From Thermoanaerobaculia bacterium (lineage in GTDB: Bacteria > Acidobacteriota > Thermoanaerobaculia > Multivoradales > JAIOJS01), in NCBI GenBank assembly GCA_030429235.1, contig JAUIDB010000008.1:62001-126000 (forward strand): DNA of 64,000 bases, written 5' to 3'. The translations under genes were made by a program, and so were the position numbers. The notes under the pieces were generated by a model. That model had not been told where the DNA came from. It searched no databases and worked only from the letters and a program-made list of their open reading frames with translations. Below are positions 46,067 through 54,642 of this stretch, piece by piece. Numbering within the stretch: the first letter of the stretch is position 1; each line of letters opens with the position of its first letter.

Positions 46067-47006
46067 CGGGAGTGGTGGGCGACGGAACGAGTCCCGGCTT
46101 GCCTTCGCGACGATGGTCGTAGAACCGGCTGGTCGGATAGGCCAGGTCGATCTGCGGCTCGTCGGCCAGGCGACGGAGCAGGCGTTCGGCGATCGCGGAC
46201 TCGATGCCGCGACGTCGACGGGGCGGACAGATGTGCCGGGCGGTGAGCAACACTCCAGAGTCCGCGATGCGGGTGTAGACGATCGGGGTCAGATGCTGGA
46301 ATTGGAGGTAGTAGCGGCGGGAAGCCCGTTCCAGGGTGCCGCGGGCGGCCTCGACGAACGTGGCCGCCTCTTCCTCGACCAGCTCGAGCAGGATCTCCTT
46401 GGCTCGTTCCCAGTCACTCTCGAAGGTGACGAGAATCGGGATCTCGTGCCAGATGTAGTGGAACCCCCGGCTGTAGTTGTAGAGGGGGTGGAGGATCACG
46501 TGGCTATTTGGGATGTGCACCACGCGGCCGGTGCTCTGGTCGGCGTTGACCCAGTTTCCGATCTCGATGAGCGAGAACTTGAAGAGTCGGATGTCGATGA
46601 CATCGCCGCGGATTCCCTGGATCTCCACCCGATCGCCGGCATCGAACGGCGCTCGAATCACGATGTAGAGCCAGGCCGCGAGGCTCGAGATGAAATCCTT
46701 GAGGGCGATGGCGAGACCGGCCGAGAGCAGGCCCAGGAAGGTACCGAGCGATCGGAACTGATCGAACCAGATCAATCCGATACAGAGGAAGCTGAGCAAC
46801 CCGGCCGTCCAGGCGGTGGCTTTGCGCCAGCGGTAGATACGCTCGGTCTCGACGCCGTTGCGTTCGACCAGGCCGACGAGCAGACGGCGCACCAGCCAGA
46901 GTCCGGCGAGAGCTAGCAGGGTCAGGGCGAGCTTGGTCGGCCAGCTGACGCCGGGGCCGAAGAAGGAGTCGAGCGATCGCGACCAGTCGGGATTCACATC
47001 GACCAT
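46053..47006 (-). CDS. MscS-family mechanosensitive channel (short)
   Basis: A 317-residue membrane protein with helices at ~22-42, ~66-84 and ~86-113. The pore helix region LGTFLGLLSAGLAIALKDFISSLAAWLYIVI is followed by the beta-domain APFDAGDRVEIQGIRGDVIDIRLFKFSLIEIGN and VHIPNS. The C-terminus has a basic patch (CPPRRRRGIE). It starts at ATG 47006, 37 bases divergent from uppP, and leads the rimB-rimK cassette with a 14-base overlap. Clearly different from the 357-residue homologue at 7313. Confidence 0.9.
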   Translation of the reverse strand: MVDVNPDWSRSLDSFFGPGVSWPTKLALTLLALAGLWLVRRLLVGLVERNGVETERIYRWRKATAWTAGLLSFLCIGLIWFDQFRSLGTFLGLLSAGLAIALKDFISSLAAWLYIVIRAPFDAGDRVEIQGIRGDVIDIRLFKFSLIEIGNWVNADQSTGRVVHIPNSHVILHPLYNYSRGFHYIWHEIPILVTFESDWERAKEILLELVEEEAATFVEAARGTLERASRRYYLQFQHLTPIVYTRIADSGVLLTARHICPPRRRRGIESAIAERLLRRLADEPQIDLAYPTSRFYDHRREGKPGLVPSPTTPDAQG

Positions 47007-47028
47007 TATCCGCTTCGGATGGCAGAGT

Positions 47029-47034
47029 TACAAT
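47029..47034 (+). promoter_or_regulatory. TACAAT -10-like box 9 nt before uppP
   Basis: TACAAT, 9 bases, GTG 47044, no ribosome site; would give a 2-3 base leader. Confidence 0.4.
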
Positions 47035-47043
47035 CACAGTCCC

Positions 47044-47871
47044 GTGTCGATCGAGCAAGCCATCCTCGTCGCCCTCATCCAGGGGCTGACCGAGTTCCTG
47101 CCGATCAGTTCGTCGGCGCATTTGATTCTGCTTCCCAGATTCCTGGGGTGGCCCGACCAGGGGCTGAGCTTTGATCTCATCACGCACGTCGGAAGCCTGG
47201 TGGCAGTCCTGCTCTACTTCCGACGGGACCTGGTTGCCGTGGCGCGGGAGGGTATTCCGCGAGCCCTGTCACGGCGTGGCTGGCAGGAGCGGTGGGCCCC
47301 CGGTACTCCCGGCTTTCTGGCCGCCGCCTTGGCCGTCGGAACGCTGCCGGTGGGGGTAGCTGGACTCGTGGCTCAAGATTGGTTGGCCGGAGCCGGGCGT
47401 AGCGTAGTGTTGATCGCCATCACCTCGATTCTCTTTGGAATCCTGCTCGGCGCGGCGGATTGGTGGGGCGGCCGAAGTCGGAGCTTCGAGGCGCTGCTCT
47501 GGCGGGACGTACTGATCATCGGTGCCTTCCAAGCACTCGCACTGGTACCGGGCACCTCGCGATCGGGGATCACGATCACGGCGGCTCTGCTCCTGGGCCT
47601 GTCACGACCGGCGGCGGCGAGGTTCTCGTTTCTGCTGGCCGTTCCGATCGGGCTGCTGGTGGCGGCCAAGGACCTCTGGGACTTGAGCCAGGGAGGGGTG
47701 GCGGTAGGAAGCCCAGGGCTCTATCTGCTCGGTTTCCTGGTGGCGGCCGCTTCGGCCTACGCCGTGATTGCCTTCCTGTTGCGCTGGCTCGAGCGACAGA
47801 GTCTGCAACTCTTCGTCGCCTACCGCGTGCTGTTGGGAGCGGGTCTCCTGCTCTGGTGGTGGGGGTCCTGA
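47044..47871 (+). CDS. uppP: Undecaprenyl-diphosphatase
   Basis: A 275-residue BacA/UppP membrane phosphatase recycling the undecaprenyl carrier for peptidoglycan and other glycans. Catalytic motifs are LTEFLPISSSAHLILLP and VPGTSRSGITITAALLLGLSRPAAARFSFLLAVP. About eight helices. GTG 47044 begins exactly where the family starts (SIEQAILVALIQGLTEF); the longer open frame overlaps mscS antisense. Confidence 0.96.
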   Translation: MSIEQAILVALIQGLTEFLPISSSAHLILLPRFLGWPDQGLSFDLITHVGSLVAVLLYFRRDLVAVAREGIPRALSRRGWQERWAPGTPGFLAAALAVGTLPVGVAGLVAQDWLAGAGRSVVLIAITSILFGILLGAADWWGGRSRSFEALLWRDVLIIGAFQALALVPGTSRSGITITAALLLGLSRPAAARFSFLLAVPIGLLVAAKDLWDLSQGGVAVGSPGLYLLGFLVAAASAYAVIAFLLRWLERQSLQLFVAYRVLLGAGLLLWWWGS

Positions 47872-48130
47872 GGCGGCTGGAGGGGACTCCGTCCGGTGGC
47901 ACGCGACCCGCCGGTTCCCGATCTCGGCCCCACGCGACTCGGCCGCTAGAGACGCCCCCGCGACCGGAGGGCGGATTTCGCCTCGTGATGACGACAAGGT
48001 GTCTCTTCGGGGACGTCTTGCGTATCATCGGACCACCGTAACGAAACGCGAGGTTCTTCCGACGTCTCCCGCTGGGAACCTGGGACGTTCGCTTCCGTAG
48101 TCCATCCCGAGACGTCACGAGGGAGTCCGA

Positions 48131-48739
48131 ATCATCGAAGATCGCAGCCTGGTAGCCGAGACCCTGGCCGGGTCGGAGGATGCTTTTCGACAGTTGGTCG
48201 AGAAGTACGAAACCCCGGTGTACCGTCTGTTGCTTCGTCTCGTCCGCGACCCCTCACGGGCCGAGGACCTGTCCCAGGAGGCCTTCATCAAGGCCTACCG
48301 AGCGTTGCGGAGCTACGATCCCAACCGGCGCTTCCTGAGCTGGATCTTCAAGATCGCGCACAACACGGCGATCGACTCGATGCGCCGCAAGCAACTCGAC
48401 ACGGTCGCCCTGGAGACACCGGGCGAGGAACTGCCGGGCCCGATCGCAAGGACCGAGGATGCGACCGTGCTGGCTCCCGACACGGTGGTCCAGGGCAGGG
48501 ATCTGGCGCGCGACCTCACGGCCGCGGTGGCCGAGCTGGATCTGCACTACCGAGAACTCGTCCTGCTGCGCTTCCAGGAGGGCTTGTCGTACCAGGAGAT
48601 CGTCGAAGTGACGGGCCTGGCGATGGGGACGGTGAAGACACGGCTCCACCGGGGCCGCAAGCAATTGGCCGATCAGTTGCGAATGGCCGGCTGGGCTCCT
48701 GCCGGGGAAACGGCTCCGAAACCGTCGGAGGGGAAGTGA
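48131..48739 (+). CDS. ECF-type sigma-70 factor, apparent ATC start
   Basis: About 202 residues. Region 2: AFRQLVEKYETPVYRLLLRLVRDPSRAEDLSQEAFIKAYRALRSYD, RRFLSWIFKIAHNTAIDSMRRK; region 4: LDLHYRELVLLRFQEGLSYQEIVEVTGLAMGTVKTRLHRGRKQL. The usual family opening (DRSLVAETLAGSEDAF) lies upstream of the first ordinary start codon, TTG 48194. Reading back to an in-frame TAG at 48098 there is no ATG, GTG or TTG. GAGGGAG at 48119-48125 is placed for ATC 48131 or 48134. CTG 48149 is another option. Followed by a candidate anti-sigma gene. Confidence 0.85.
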   Translation: MIEDRSLVAETLAGSEDAFRQLVEKYETPVYRLLLRLVRDPSRAEDLSQEAFIKAYRALRSYDPNRRFLSWIFKIAHNTAIDSMRRKQLDTVALETPGEELPGPIARTEDATVLAPDTVVQGRDLARDLTAAVAELDLHYRELVLLRFQEGLSYQEIVEVTGLAMGTVKTRLHRGRKQLADQLRMAGWAPAGETAPKPSEGK

Positions 48740-48785
48740 AACATAGCTCGAGACGGCCTCGTAGGCCTGGATGGAAGGTGACCCG

Positions 48786-49307
48786 ATGACGATGAGCAAC
48801 TTCAAACCCAATGCCCGCAACTCGGTAGTCCAGAGATGGCTTGCCGCCGAGGAGCGTGGTGAGCTGTCGCTGGCCGAGCGCTACCTGACGGCGCTGTTGG
48901 CTCTGCTGCCGGCGGTGCGACCGGCAGAGGGCTTCTCGGACCGCGTGTTGAACCGACTGGCCGAGGAGGCCGTGGCGAGCCGGCGTCGGCGGGTCCCGCT
49001 CGAACTCCTGGCGGCGATGCTCTTCCTGGGGACGGGGCTGGCTCTTCGGTTGGCTCCCTACTGGCTGACTCCTTTGATGTCTCGGGTGGCGCTACCGACC
49101 TGGCCCGCACGGCTCTGGGATGCAGCCAGTGGTGCGGGAGCGGCTCTGGTCGAGCTGTTGGAAGCCGCGGTCGGCTCGCTCCACCTTTCGCAACTGATCC
49201 TCACCTCTCCGCAGGGGATGACCTTCGTCGCCGCCTGCATCGCCGTGGCCTTGATCTCGGTCCGGTTCCTCTACGCTCTGCTCGAAAGGAGCTCCGACGA
49301 TGTTTGA
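48786..49307 (+). CDS. Candidate anti-sigma / membrane protein following sigma gene
   Basis: A 173-residue protein beginning at ATG 48786 (GGAAGGTG at 48773-48780). The N-terminal ~65 residues are soluble and helical (VQRWLAAEERGELSLAERYLTALLALLPAVRPAEGFSDRVLNRLAEE), resembling the sigma-binding half of membrane anti-sigma factors but without a ZAS HxxxCxxC motif. Two or three hydrophobic segments follow (~75-95, ~110-130, ~140-165). Position directly after the sigma gene and an 8-base overlap with the next gene support a regulatory trio. Function inferred from context. Confidence 0.65.
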   Translation: MTMSNFKPNARNSVVQRWLAAEERGELSLAERYLTALLALLPAVRPAEGFSDRVLNRLAEEAVASRRRRVPLELLAAMLFLGTGLALRLAPYWLTPLMSRVALPTWPARLWDAASGAGAALVELLEAAVGSLHLSQLILTSPQGMTFVAACIAVALISVRFLYALLERSSDDV

Positions 49308-51258
49308 TCTTGTCAATGACTCGCTCGACCGCCGCAGGGCGAAGCGGCCCGCACGGTTCTCACGAACCCTGCTGCCGGCCCTCGCCGTACTGTTTTTGGT
49401 TGCGATTCTGCCGACCGTCGTCTGGTCCCAGGTCACCGACGCGGAGAGTCTGCGGGCCACCATCGAGGAGCAGTTTCAGGTCCTTCCGGTGCAGGGAGGA
49501 GTTCTCCTTACGCCGCGAGGGGAGGCTTCGGTCGCTGCGATCGAAGTGCGCCACGGTGAGGTAGCGATCGATGGCCGCGAGGTGGATCGCGGTGCACTGG
49601 GAGCTCGTCTGGGTCGCGCTCGAGCGGGGCAGGTCGTCGAGCTGGCGGATCTCGAACCGAGTGAGCTCTTGGAGCTGTTCGGTTTCGCGTCCGCGTCCGA
49701 GTCCGAGTCCGAGTCCGACGATCAAACCGCGGAGTCGGTCGAGTCCGAGATGCGAGAGGAACTTGCCGAGGCCAAGCGCCGGGTCGAGGAGTCTCTGCAG
49801 GACGCCGAGGATCGTCGTCAGGAACTGCTGGAGCAGGCGGCGGAGGAACGGGACGAGCGGCGGGAAGAGATCGAACGGGAGCTAGCGGAGATCGAAGAGA
49901 CGCACCGCGCCATCACCGAAGAACTGCGGGAGCGCACCCGAGAGATCAAGCGCCGCGATCGTGAACGTCGGGAGGCACTCCGCCATCGCGGCGGTGACGG
50001 CGAGTCACGGGTCGTAGTGGGGAGTTCCGTCACCGTCCGCGAGGGTGAAGAGGTGGCCGAGGTGGTCGCCATCGGCGGCAGCGTCACCGTGGACGGTGAC
50101 GTCGCGGGAGATGCCGTGGCGATCGGAGGGCGAGCCCGCGTCGATGGCACGGTGTCAGGGGGAGTGGTTTCGGTCGGTAGCTCCGTCCACCTGGGAGAGG
50201 ATGCCGAGGTCGGCGGTGACGTCGTCAGTGTCGGAGGCAAGATCCACAGCGCCCCTGGCGCTCGGGTGCACGGCCAGACTACCGAGGTCAACGTGCTCTC
50301 CGGGTGGGTCGGTCCCTGGCTCAGCGGTTGGGACTGGGAGTTCGACGACCACCGTCCGCGCAGCTACTTCGACGGTGCGGTGGGCGACCTGATCGGTACC
50401 ACCGTACGAGCGGTCCTGTTGGGCATCGCGGGTCTGTTGTTGATCCTGTTCGGTCGTCGTCGCTTCGAGCGAGCTGCGGCCTACGCTGGAGCCGAGCCGC
50501 TCAAGGCCGGTCTCGTGGGTCTGGTGGTGCTCTTCATGTCGGTGCCGCTCTTAGTGGTCCTGGCGCTCGTTCTGGCGGTCTCGGTCATCGGGATTCCGCT
50601 GATCCTCCTGCTCCCGTTCCTCTTCCTCGGGTTGATTCTGCTGGCGCTCTTCGGCTATCTGGCGGTGGCCTACCAACTCGGTCGCTGGAGTCAGAATCGG
50701 TTCGGCTGGCGGGTGCTCGAGCCGGTAGCAGCGCTGGTGATCGGATTGGTCTGGTTGCACGGCTGGAGCTTCATGGCCGATCTGCTGGACATCCTGGACG
50801 GTCCCCACGATCTGGCTGGCTTCCTGGTCCTGCTGCTGGCGCTGTTCGGGTGCCTTCTGAAGCTCGGCGCCTGGTCGGTCGGTCTGGGGTCGATGCTCCT
50901 CACGGCCGGTCGCGGCTCGACGCCGGTGGCGACCGGGGCTCTGCCACCAGTGCCTCCCGCCCCGCCGACGATCGAGCCTCCGCCGGGCCCCGGTGACGGC
51001 GAGGGGCCGGTTCCCGAGTTCGACGAGTCGATGGATGTCGAAGGGGTGGTGAATGCCATCTGGGACGAGGTGGCGGAAGAGGAAGCGGCGGAAACATCGG
51101 CTCCCGAGGTCGACGGGTTGGAGGCCGTGAAGCTGGAGTCCAACCCTGCCCCCGAGCTCGAAAAGCCAGACGCTATCGAGGCCGAGGTGCCTGTCGACGG
51201 TGCCGCCGAGGACTCGGTGGATTCCGAGGAGGACGACTCCAAGCCCGAAGGGCAGTGA
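49300..51258 (+). CDS. Membrane protein with coiled coil and bactofilin-like polymer-forming repeats
   Basis: A 652-residue protein. A signal/anchor helix (~23-43) leads to an extracytoplasmic part, a SESESESD tract (from a hexanucleotide repeat), a long Glu/Arg coiled coil (~145-235) and a beta-helix of short Val/Gly repeats (VVVGSSVTVREGEEVAEVVAIGGSVTVDGDVAGDAVAIGG and on, ~240-325) like bactofilins. Four or more membrane helices (~370-535) and a Pro/Glu-rich tail follow. Third gene of the sigma operon (8-base overlap). Probably an envelope-stress target or sensor; exact role unknown. Confidence 0.75.
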   Translation: MFDLVNDSLDRRRAKRPARFSRTLLPALAVLFLVAILPTVVWSQVTDAESLRATIEEQFQVLPVQGGVLLTPRGEASVAAIEVRHGEVAIDGREVDRGALGARLGRARAGQVVELADLEPSELLELFGFASASESESESDDQTAESVESEMREELAEAKRRVEESLQDAEDRRQELLEQAAEERDERREEIERELAEIEETHRAITEELRERTREIKRRDRERREALRHRGGDGESRVVVGSSVTVREGEEVAEVVAIGGSVTVDGDVAGDAVAIGGRARVDGTVSGGVVSVGSSVHLGEDAEVGGDVVSVGGKIHSAPGARVHGQTTEVNVLSGWVGPWLSGWDWEFDDHRPRSYFDGAVGDLIGTTVRAVLLGIAGLLLILFGRRRFERAAAYAGAEPLKAGLVGLVVLFMSVPLLVVLALVLAVSVIGIPLILLLPFLFLGLILLALFGYLAVAYQLGRWSQNRFGWRVLEPVAALVIGLVWLHGWSFMADLLDILDGPHDLAGFLVLLLALFGCLLKLGAWSVGLGSMLLTAGRGSTPVATGALPPVPPAPPTIEPPPGPGDGEGPVPEFDESMDVEGVVNAIWDEVAEEEAAETSAPEVDGLEAVKLESNPAPELEKPDAIEAEVPVDGAAEDSVDSEEDDSKPEGQ

Positions 51259-51278
51259 TCGCAGCGCCGACCGATTCC

Positions 51279-53561
51279 TCAGCGGAGTCGGTCGGCGAGA
51301 CCACTGTTCCGGTGGCGGGTGCGGGCGTTGCGTACCGCCCGCCGTAGGGCGCTGCGACTCCCCACGATAACGGCGAGCCTCTTGCCTCGAGTCAGCGCGG
51401 TGTAGAGCAGATTGCGCTGCAGCATGACGTAGTGCTGGTCGTGCAAGACGATGACGACACCGGGATACTCACTCCCCTGCGACTTGTGGATGGTGCAGGC
51501 GTAGGCGAGTTCGAGTTGGTCGAGATCTCCGCCTTCGTAGCGTACGATCCTGTCGTCGATCCGCACTAGGACGTCGCCACTCTCCTCGTCGACTCCTTCG
51601 ATTCGACCCAGGTCTCCGTTGAAGACTTCGAGTTGATAGTTGTTCTTCACCTGCATGACCTTGTCGCCGATGCGCAAGCCCTGGGACGGCAGTCCGACCG
51701 CTTCGCCTCGAGGGTTGAAGAGTCCCTGTAGGTTGGCGTTGAGGTGGGTCGTGCCGAGGGCGCCTTTGCGCATTGGTGCCAGCACCTGGACCTCTTCCGG
51801 GGTGGCGAGGCCGAGACCTTGCGGTATCCGCTCACCCAGGAGTTGGTGGACGACAGAGACCGCGTCCTCGGGATTGGCCTTGCCGATGAAATAGAAGTCG
51901 CTGGGCCGCCCGACAGCCGGAAGTCGTGGTAGTTCGCCCATCAGGATCCGGTGAGCGTTGGCCACGATCAGACTCTCGTCGCCCTGGCGGAACACCTCGG
52001 TCAGTCGCACGGTATCGATGCCACCCTGGATCAGGTCGCCGAGAACGTTGCCGGGGCCAACCGAGGGCAGCTGATCGACGTCTCCGACCAGCACCAGTCG
52101 GGCTTCGTCGGGAAGGGCCTCGAGCAGGTGCCGGGCGAGGACGATGTCGACCATCGACACCTCGTCGACCACCAACACATCCAACTCCAGTGGGTCGTCG
52201 CGGCCGCGCTCGAACTCGTTGGCCTGGGGAGAGTAGGCGAGGAGGCGGTGCAGGGTGGTGGCCGTCTTGCCGGTCGCTTCCGCCAGTCGCTTGGCGGCTC
52301 GTCCGGTGGGGGCGGCCAGCGCGATCCGCTGCTGTCGCTGGCCCAACAGCACGACGAGCGACCGAATCAGTGTCGTCTTGCCGGTGCCCGGACCGCCGGT
52401 GATGACCGTGACCTTGCCGGCCAGCGCCAGTTCGATCGCCTGACGTTGGCGCGGCGCGAGTCGGATTCCCTGATCCTCTTCCAGCTGAGAGAAGGCTCGA
52501 TCGAGCCCGGCCGCGAGGGTGATGGCTCCGTGACTTCTCAGTTGGTCGAGGCGCGCGGCGGTACCCGTCTCCGCCTCGTGGAGGGCTCGAGGGTAGACGT
52601 GCACAGCACCCTCGCGTGGTGTCTCCACCACGATCCGGCCGAGTCGCTTCAACTCGTGCAGACCCTCGACGAGCTCCTCCTCTGGGAGGTCCAGCAGCTC
52701 CTGGCTCTTGCGGACGAGCTCGTCCCAGGGGAGGAACACGTGTCCGGCCAGGGTCGCGTCCCATAGGGTGTGGAGGGCTCCCGCCCGGACCCGCTGCGGT
52801 GAGTCCCGAGCCACGCCGAGATGCCGAGCGATCTCGTCGGCAGTGAGGAAGCCGATGCCCCGGATCTCGGTCAGGCGGTAGGGATCCTCGGTGACCACCT
52901 GGATCGCCCGGTCGCCCAGATTGCGGAAGATCCGCAGCGCGTGGTGGGTCGCCACGCCGTGGGTCTGGAGGAAGAGCATCACCTGCCGAATCTGTCGTTG
53001 TTGGTTCCAGCCGCGGGACAACCGCTCGGCCCGGACCCGCCCGATCCCTTCGACCTCGGTCAATCGCTGCGGTTCTCTTTCGATCACCTCGATTGCTTCG
53101 AGCCCAAAGTGCTCGACGAGCCGGCGGGCCATGACCTTGCCCACTCCGGGGACCAGGCCCGAGGCCAGATACCTCTCCAACCCCCGCTTGGTTTCGGGGA
53201 GGAGGGCCAGATAGGAGTCTGCCTTGAACTGGCGCCCCCACTTTCGGTCCGTGGCGAAGCGACCAGAGACGCGGATCCGCTCCTTCTCCCGCACTCCGAT
53301 CAGCGGGCCCACGACCGCGTGTTCGGTGCCCGGCCCCGAACGAAGCCGGAGAACGGAGAAGGTGCCGTCATCCGAGGTGAAGAGGATCTTGCGCACTTCA
53401 CCTTCGAGCGTCGTGAGCCCCGGCCCCGCTCCTGCATCGTCCTTCGTCACGGAACGAGCATAGTGCACCGCCCCGGCCTCGCGGAGTTGCCGGGACGGCG
53501 TTGGGAGGACCTCGTTGTTCGCCACCGGGAGATGTGAGACGATCTGATTTCGCTCCGTCAT
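51279..53561 (-). CDS. recD2: RecD2-like ATP-dependent DNA helicase
   Basis: A 760-residue SF1B helicase of the RecD2/TraA type, 5'-3' unwinding without RecBC. The N-terminal OB-like part (~50-110: LEGEVRKILFTSDDGTFSVLRL) and tandem helix-hairpin-helix (~135-240: LVPGVGKVMARRLVEHFG, VEGIGRVRAERLSRGW) precede motor domains with Walker A VITGGPGTGKTTLIRS, DEVSMVD, LVGDVDQLPSVGPGNVLGDLI, DKVMQVKNNYQLEVFNGDLG and ACTIHKSQGSEYPGVV. ATG 53561 lacks a good ribosome site; GTG 53450 is possible since the first ~37 residues are not family-like. Confidence 0.92.
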   Translation of the reverse strand: MTERNQIVSHLPVANNEVLPTPSRQLREAGAVHYARSVTKDDAGAGPGLTTLEGEVRKILFTSDDGTFSVLRLRSGPGTEHAVVGPLIGVREKERIRVSGRFATDRKWGRQFKADSYLALLPETKRGLERYLASGLVPGVGKVMARRLVEHFGLEAIEVIEREPQRLTEVEGIGRVRAERLSRGWNQQRQIRQVMLFLQTHGVATHHALRIFRNLGDRAIQVVTEDPYRLTEIRGIGFLTADEIARHLGVARDSPQRVRAGALHTLWDATLAGHVFLPWDELVRKSQELLDLPEEELVEGLHELKRLGRIVVETPREGAVHVYPRALHEAETGTAARLDQLRSHGAITLAAGLDRAFSQLEEDQGIRLAPRQRQAIELALAGKVTVITGGPGTGKTTLIRSLVVLLGQRQQRIALAAPTGRAAKRLAEATGKTATTLHRLLAYSPQANEFERGRDDPLELDVLVVDEVSMVDIVLARHLLEALPDEARLVLVGDVDQLPSVGPGNVLGDLIQGGIDTVRLTEVFRQGDESLIVANAHRILMGELPRLPAVGRPSDFYFIGKANPEDAVSVVHQLLGERIPQGLGLATPEEVQVLAPMRKGALGTTHLNANLQGLFNPRGEAVGLPSQGLRIGDKVMQVKNNYQLEVFNGDLGRIEGVDEESGDVLVRIDDRIVRYEGGDLDQLELAYACTIHKSQGSEYPGVVIVLHDQHYVMLQRNLLYTALTRGKRLAVIVGSRSALRRAVRNARTRHRNSGLADRLR

Positions 53562-53581
53562 TCACTCTCGAGGTATCTGCC

Positions 53582-54415
53582 ATGACTCAGTCTCCCCCTC
53601 CGCCTCCTCCCGCGACGCCTCCCGTACCCCCTGCTGCCACCCCACCCCCGCCTCCCGCTCCTCCCGCGGCACCGGCGGCAGTTTCTAACAAGAAGAAGCT
53701 GTCTCCCTGGGCCTGGGTTGGAATCGGCTGTGGTTGCCTGCTCCTGGTCGTGACTCTGGTGCTGGGAGTTCTCGGCTACCTGGCGACGAAGAAGGTGAAG
53801 GAGGTGGCAAGGAACTTCGAGGAGGATCCCACGCGAGCGACCGCCGAACTGTTCGTAGGCCTCAATCCCGACCTCGAACTGGTGGATACCACCGAGGATG
53901 GTCGGGTGACGGTGCGGCAGGTTTCGAGCGGCGAGGAGATGACGCTGGATCTCGAGGACCTCAAGGAGGGCAAACTGTCCTTCGAGGGCCCGGACGGTGA
54001 GGTCACGCTCGACGCGAGCGAGGTGGAAGGAGGCGGCACCGTCAGGGTGACGACCGACGAGGGCACGTCGACGTTCACGGCCGATAGTTCCCTCGAGGAT
54101 GTACCGGATTGGGTCTTGTTGTATCCGAACGCCACCGAGGTGGCCGGCACCTTCCACTCCCAGAACCCGCAGGGTGTGTTCGGCATGGTCTCGGTAGCTA
54201 CGGACGACTCGGTCGACGAGGTGCTGGAGCACTATCGCGACGACTTCGAGCGTCAGGGATTCGAAGTGACCAACGACACGGTGACTAGCTCCGGCGGGAA
54301 ACGGGTGGGTTCGTTGACCGGAAAGGACGCCGCGGGTCGTCAGTTGACGGTGGCCGTGACCATGGACTCGGACCAGCAGGTCACGGTGACGCTGAACTAC
54401 TCTGGCCAGCCCTAG
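53582..54415 (+). CDS. Membrane-anchored hypothetical protein with proline-rich N-terminus
   Basis: A 277-residue protein not recognised. Residues 3-33 are Pro/Ala-rich, followed by NKKK and a membrane helix (~43-66: WVGIGCGCLLLVVTLVLGVLGYLA). The extracytoplasmic part has an acidic repeat-like beta region (EGKLSFEGPDGEVTLDASEVEGGGTVRVTTDEG) and a C-terminal domain (VPDWVLLYPNATEVAGTFH, EVLEHYRDDFERQGFEV). Architecture is a type II single-span protein. ATG 53582 diverges from recD2 across only 20 bases. Confidence 0.65.
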   Translation: MTQSPPPPPPATPPVPPAATPPPPPAPPAAPAAVSNKKKLSPWAWVGIGCGCLLLVVTLVLGVLGYLATKKVKEVARNFEEDPTRATAELFVGLNPDLELVDTTEDGRVTVRQVSSGEEMTLDLEDLKEGKLSFEGPDGEVTLDASEVEGGGTVRVTTDEGTSTFTADSSLEDVPDWVLLYPNATEVAGTFHSQNPQGVFGMVSVATDDSVDEVLEHYRDDFERQGFEVTNDTVTSSGGKRVGSLTGKDAAGRQLTVAVTMDSDQQVTVTLNYSGQP

Positions 54416-54455
54416 CCGGATTCCGTCCGAGATCGGGACCGGCGGGGTCGGCACC

Positions 54456-54474
54456 GCGTCGGCGCGGCCGACGC
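54456..54474 (+). terminator. 8-bp GC hairpin after the proline-rich protein gene
   Basis: GCGTCGGC-GCG-GCCGACGC, perfect 8-base stem with a 3-base loop, 40 bases after the stop. No U-run; a pause or Rho-type end is possible. Confidence 0.4.
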
Positions 54475-54642
54475 TGCCGGTCGAGGTTCTTTCGGATCGG
54501 CGTACGTTCTGACCGTGCCCAGACGGACATCGCAGTCTCGGAGGCAGGACTTCGTCCCATCCAGGCTCCGCCTTTCGGCGCCCCTGGCGCCCAGTTTCCG
54601 GGGGTGGTTCTCGATACCGGATTCTGCCAGAATGGCACTTCC

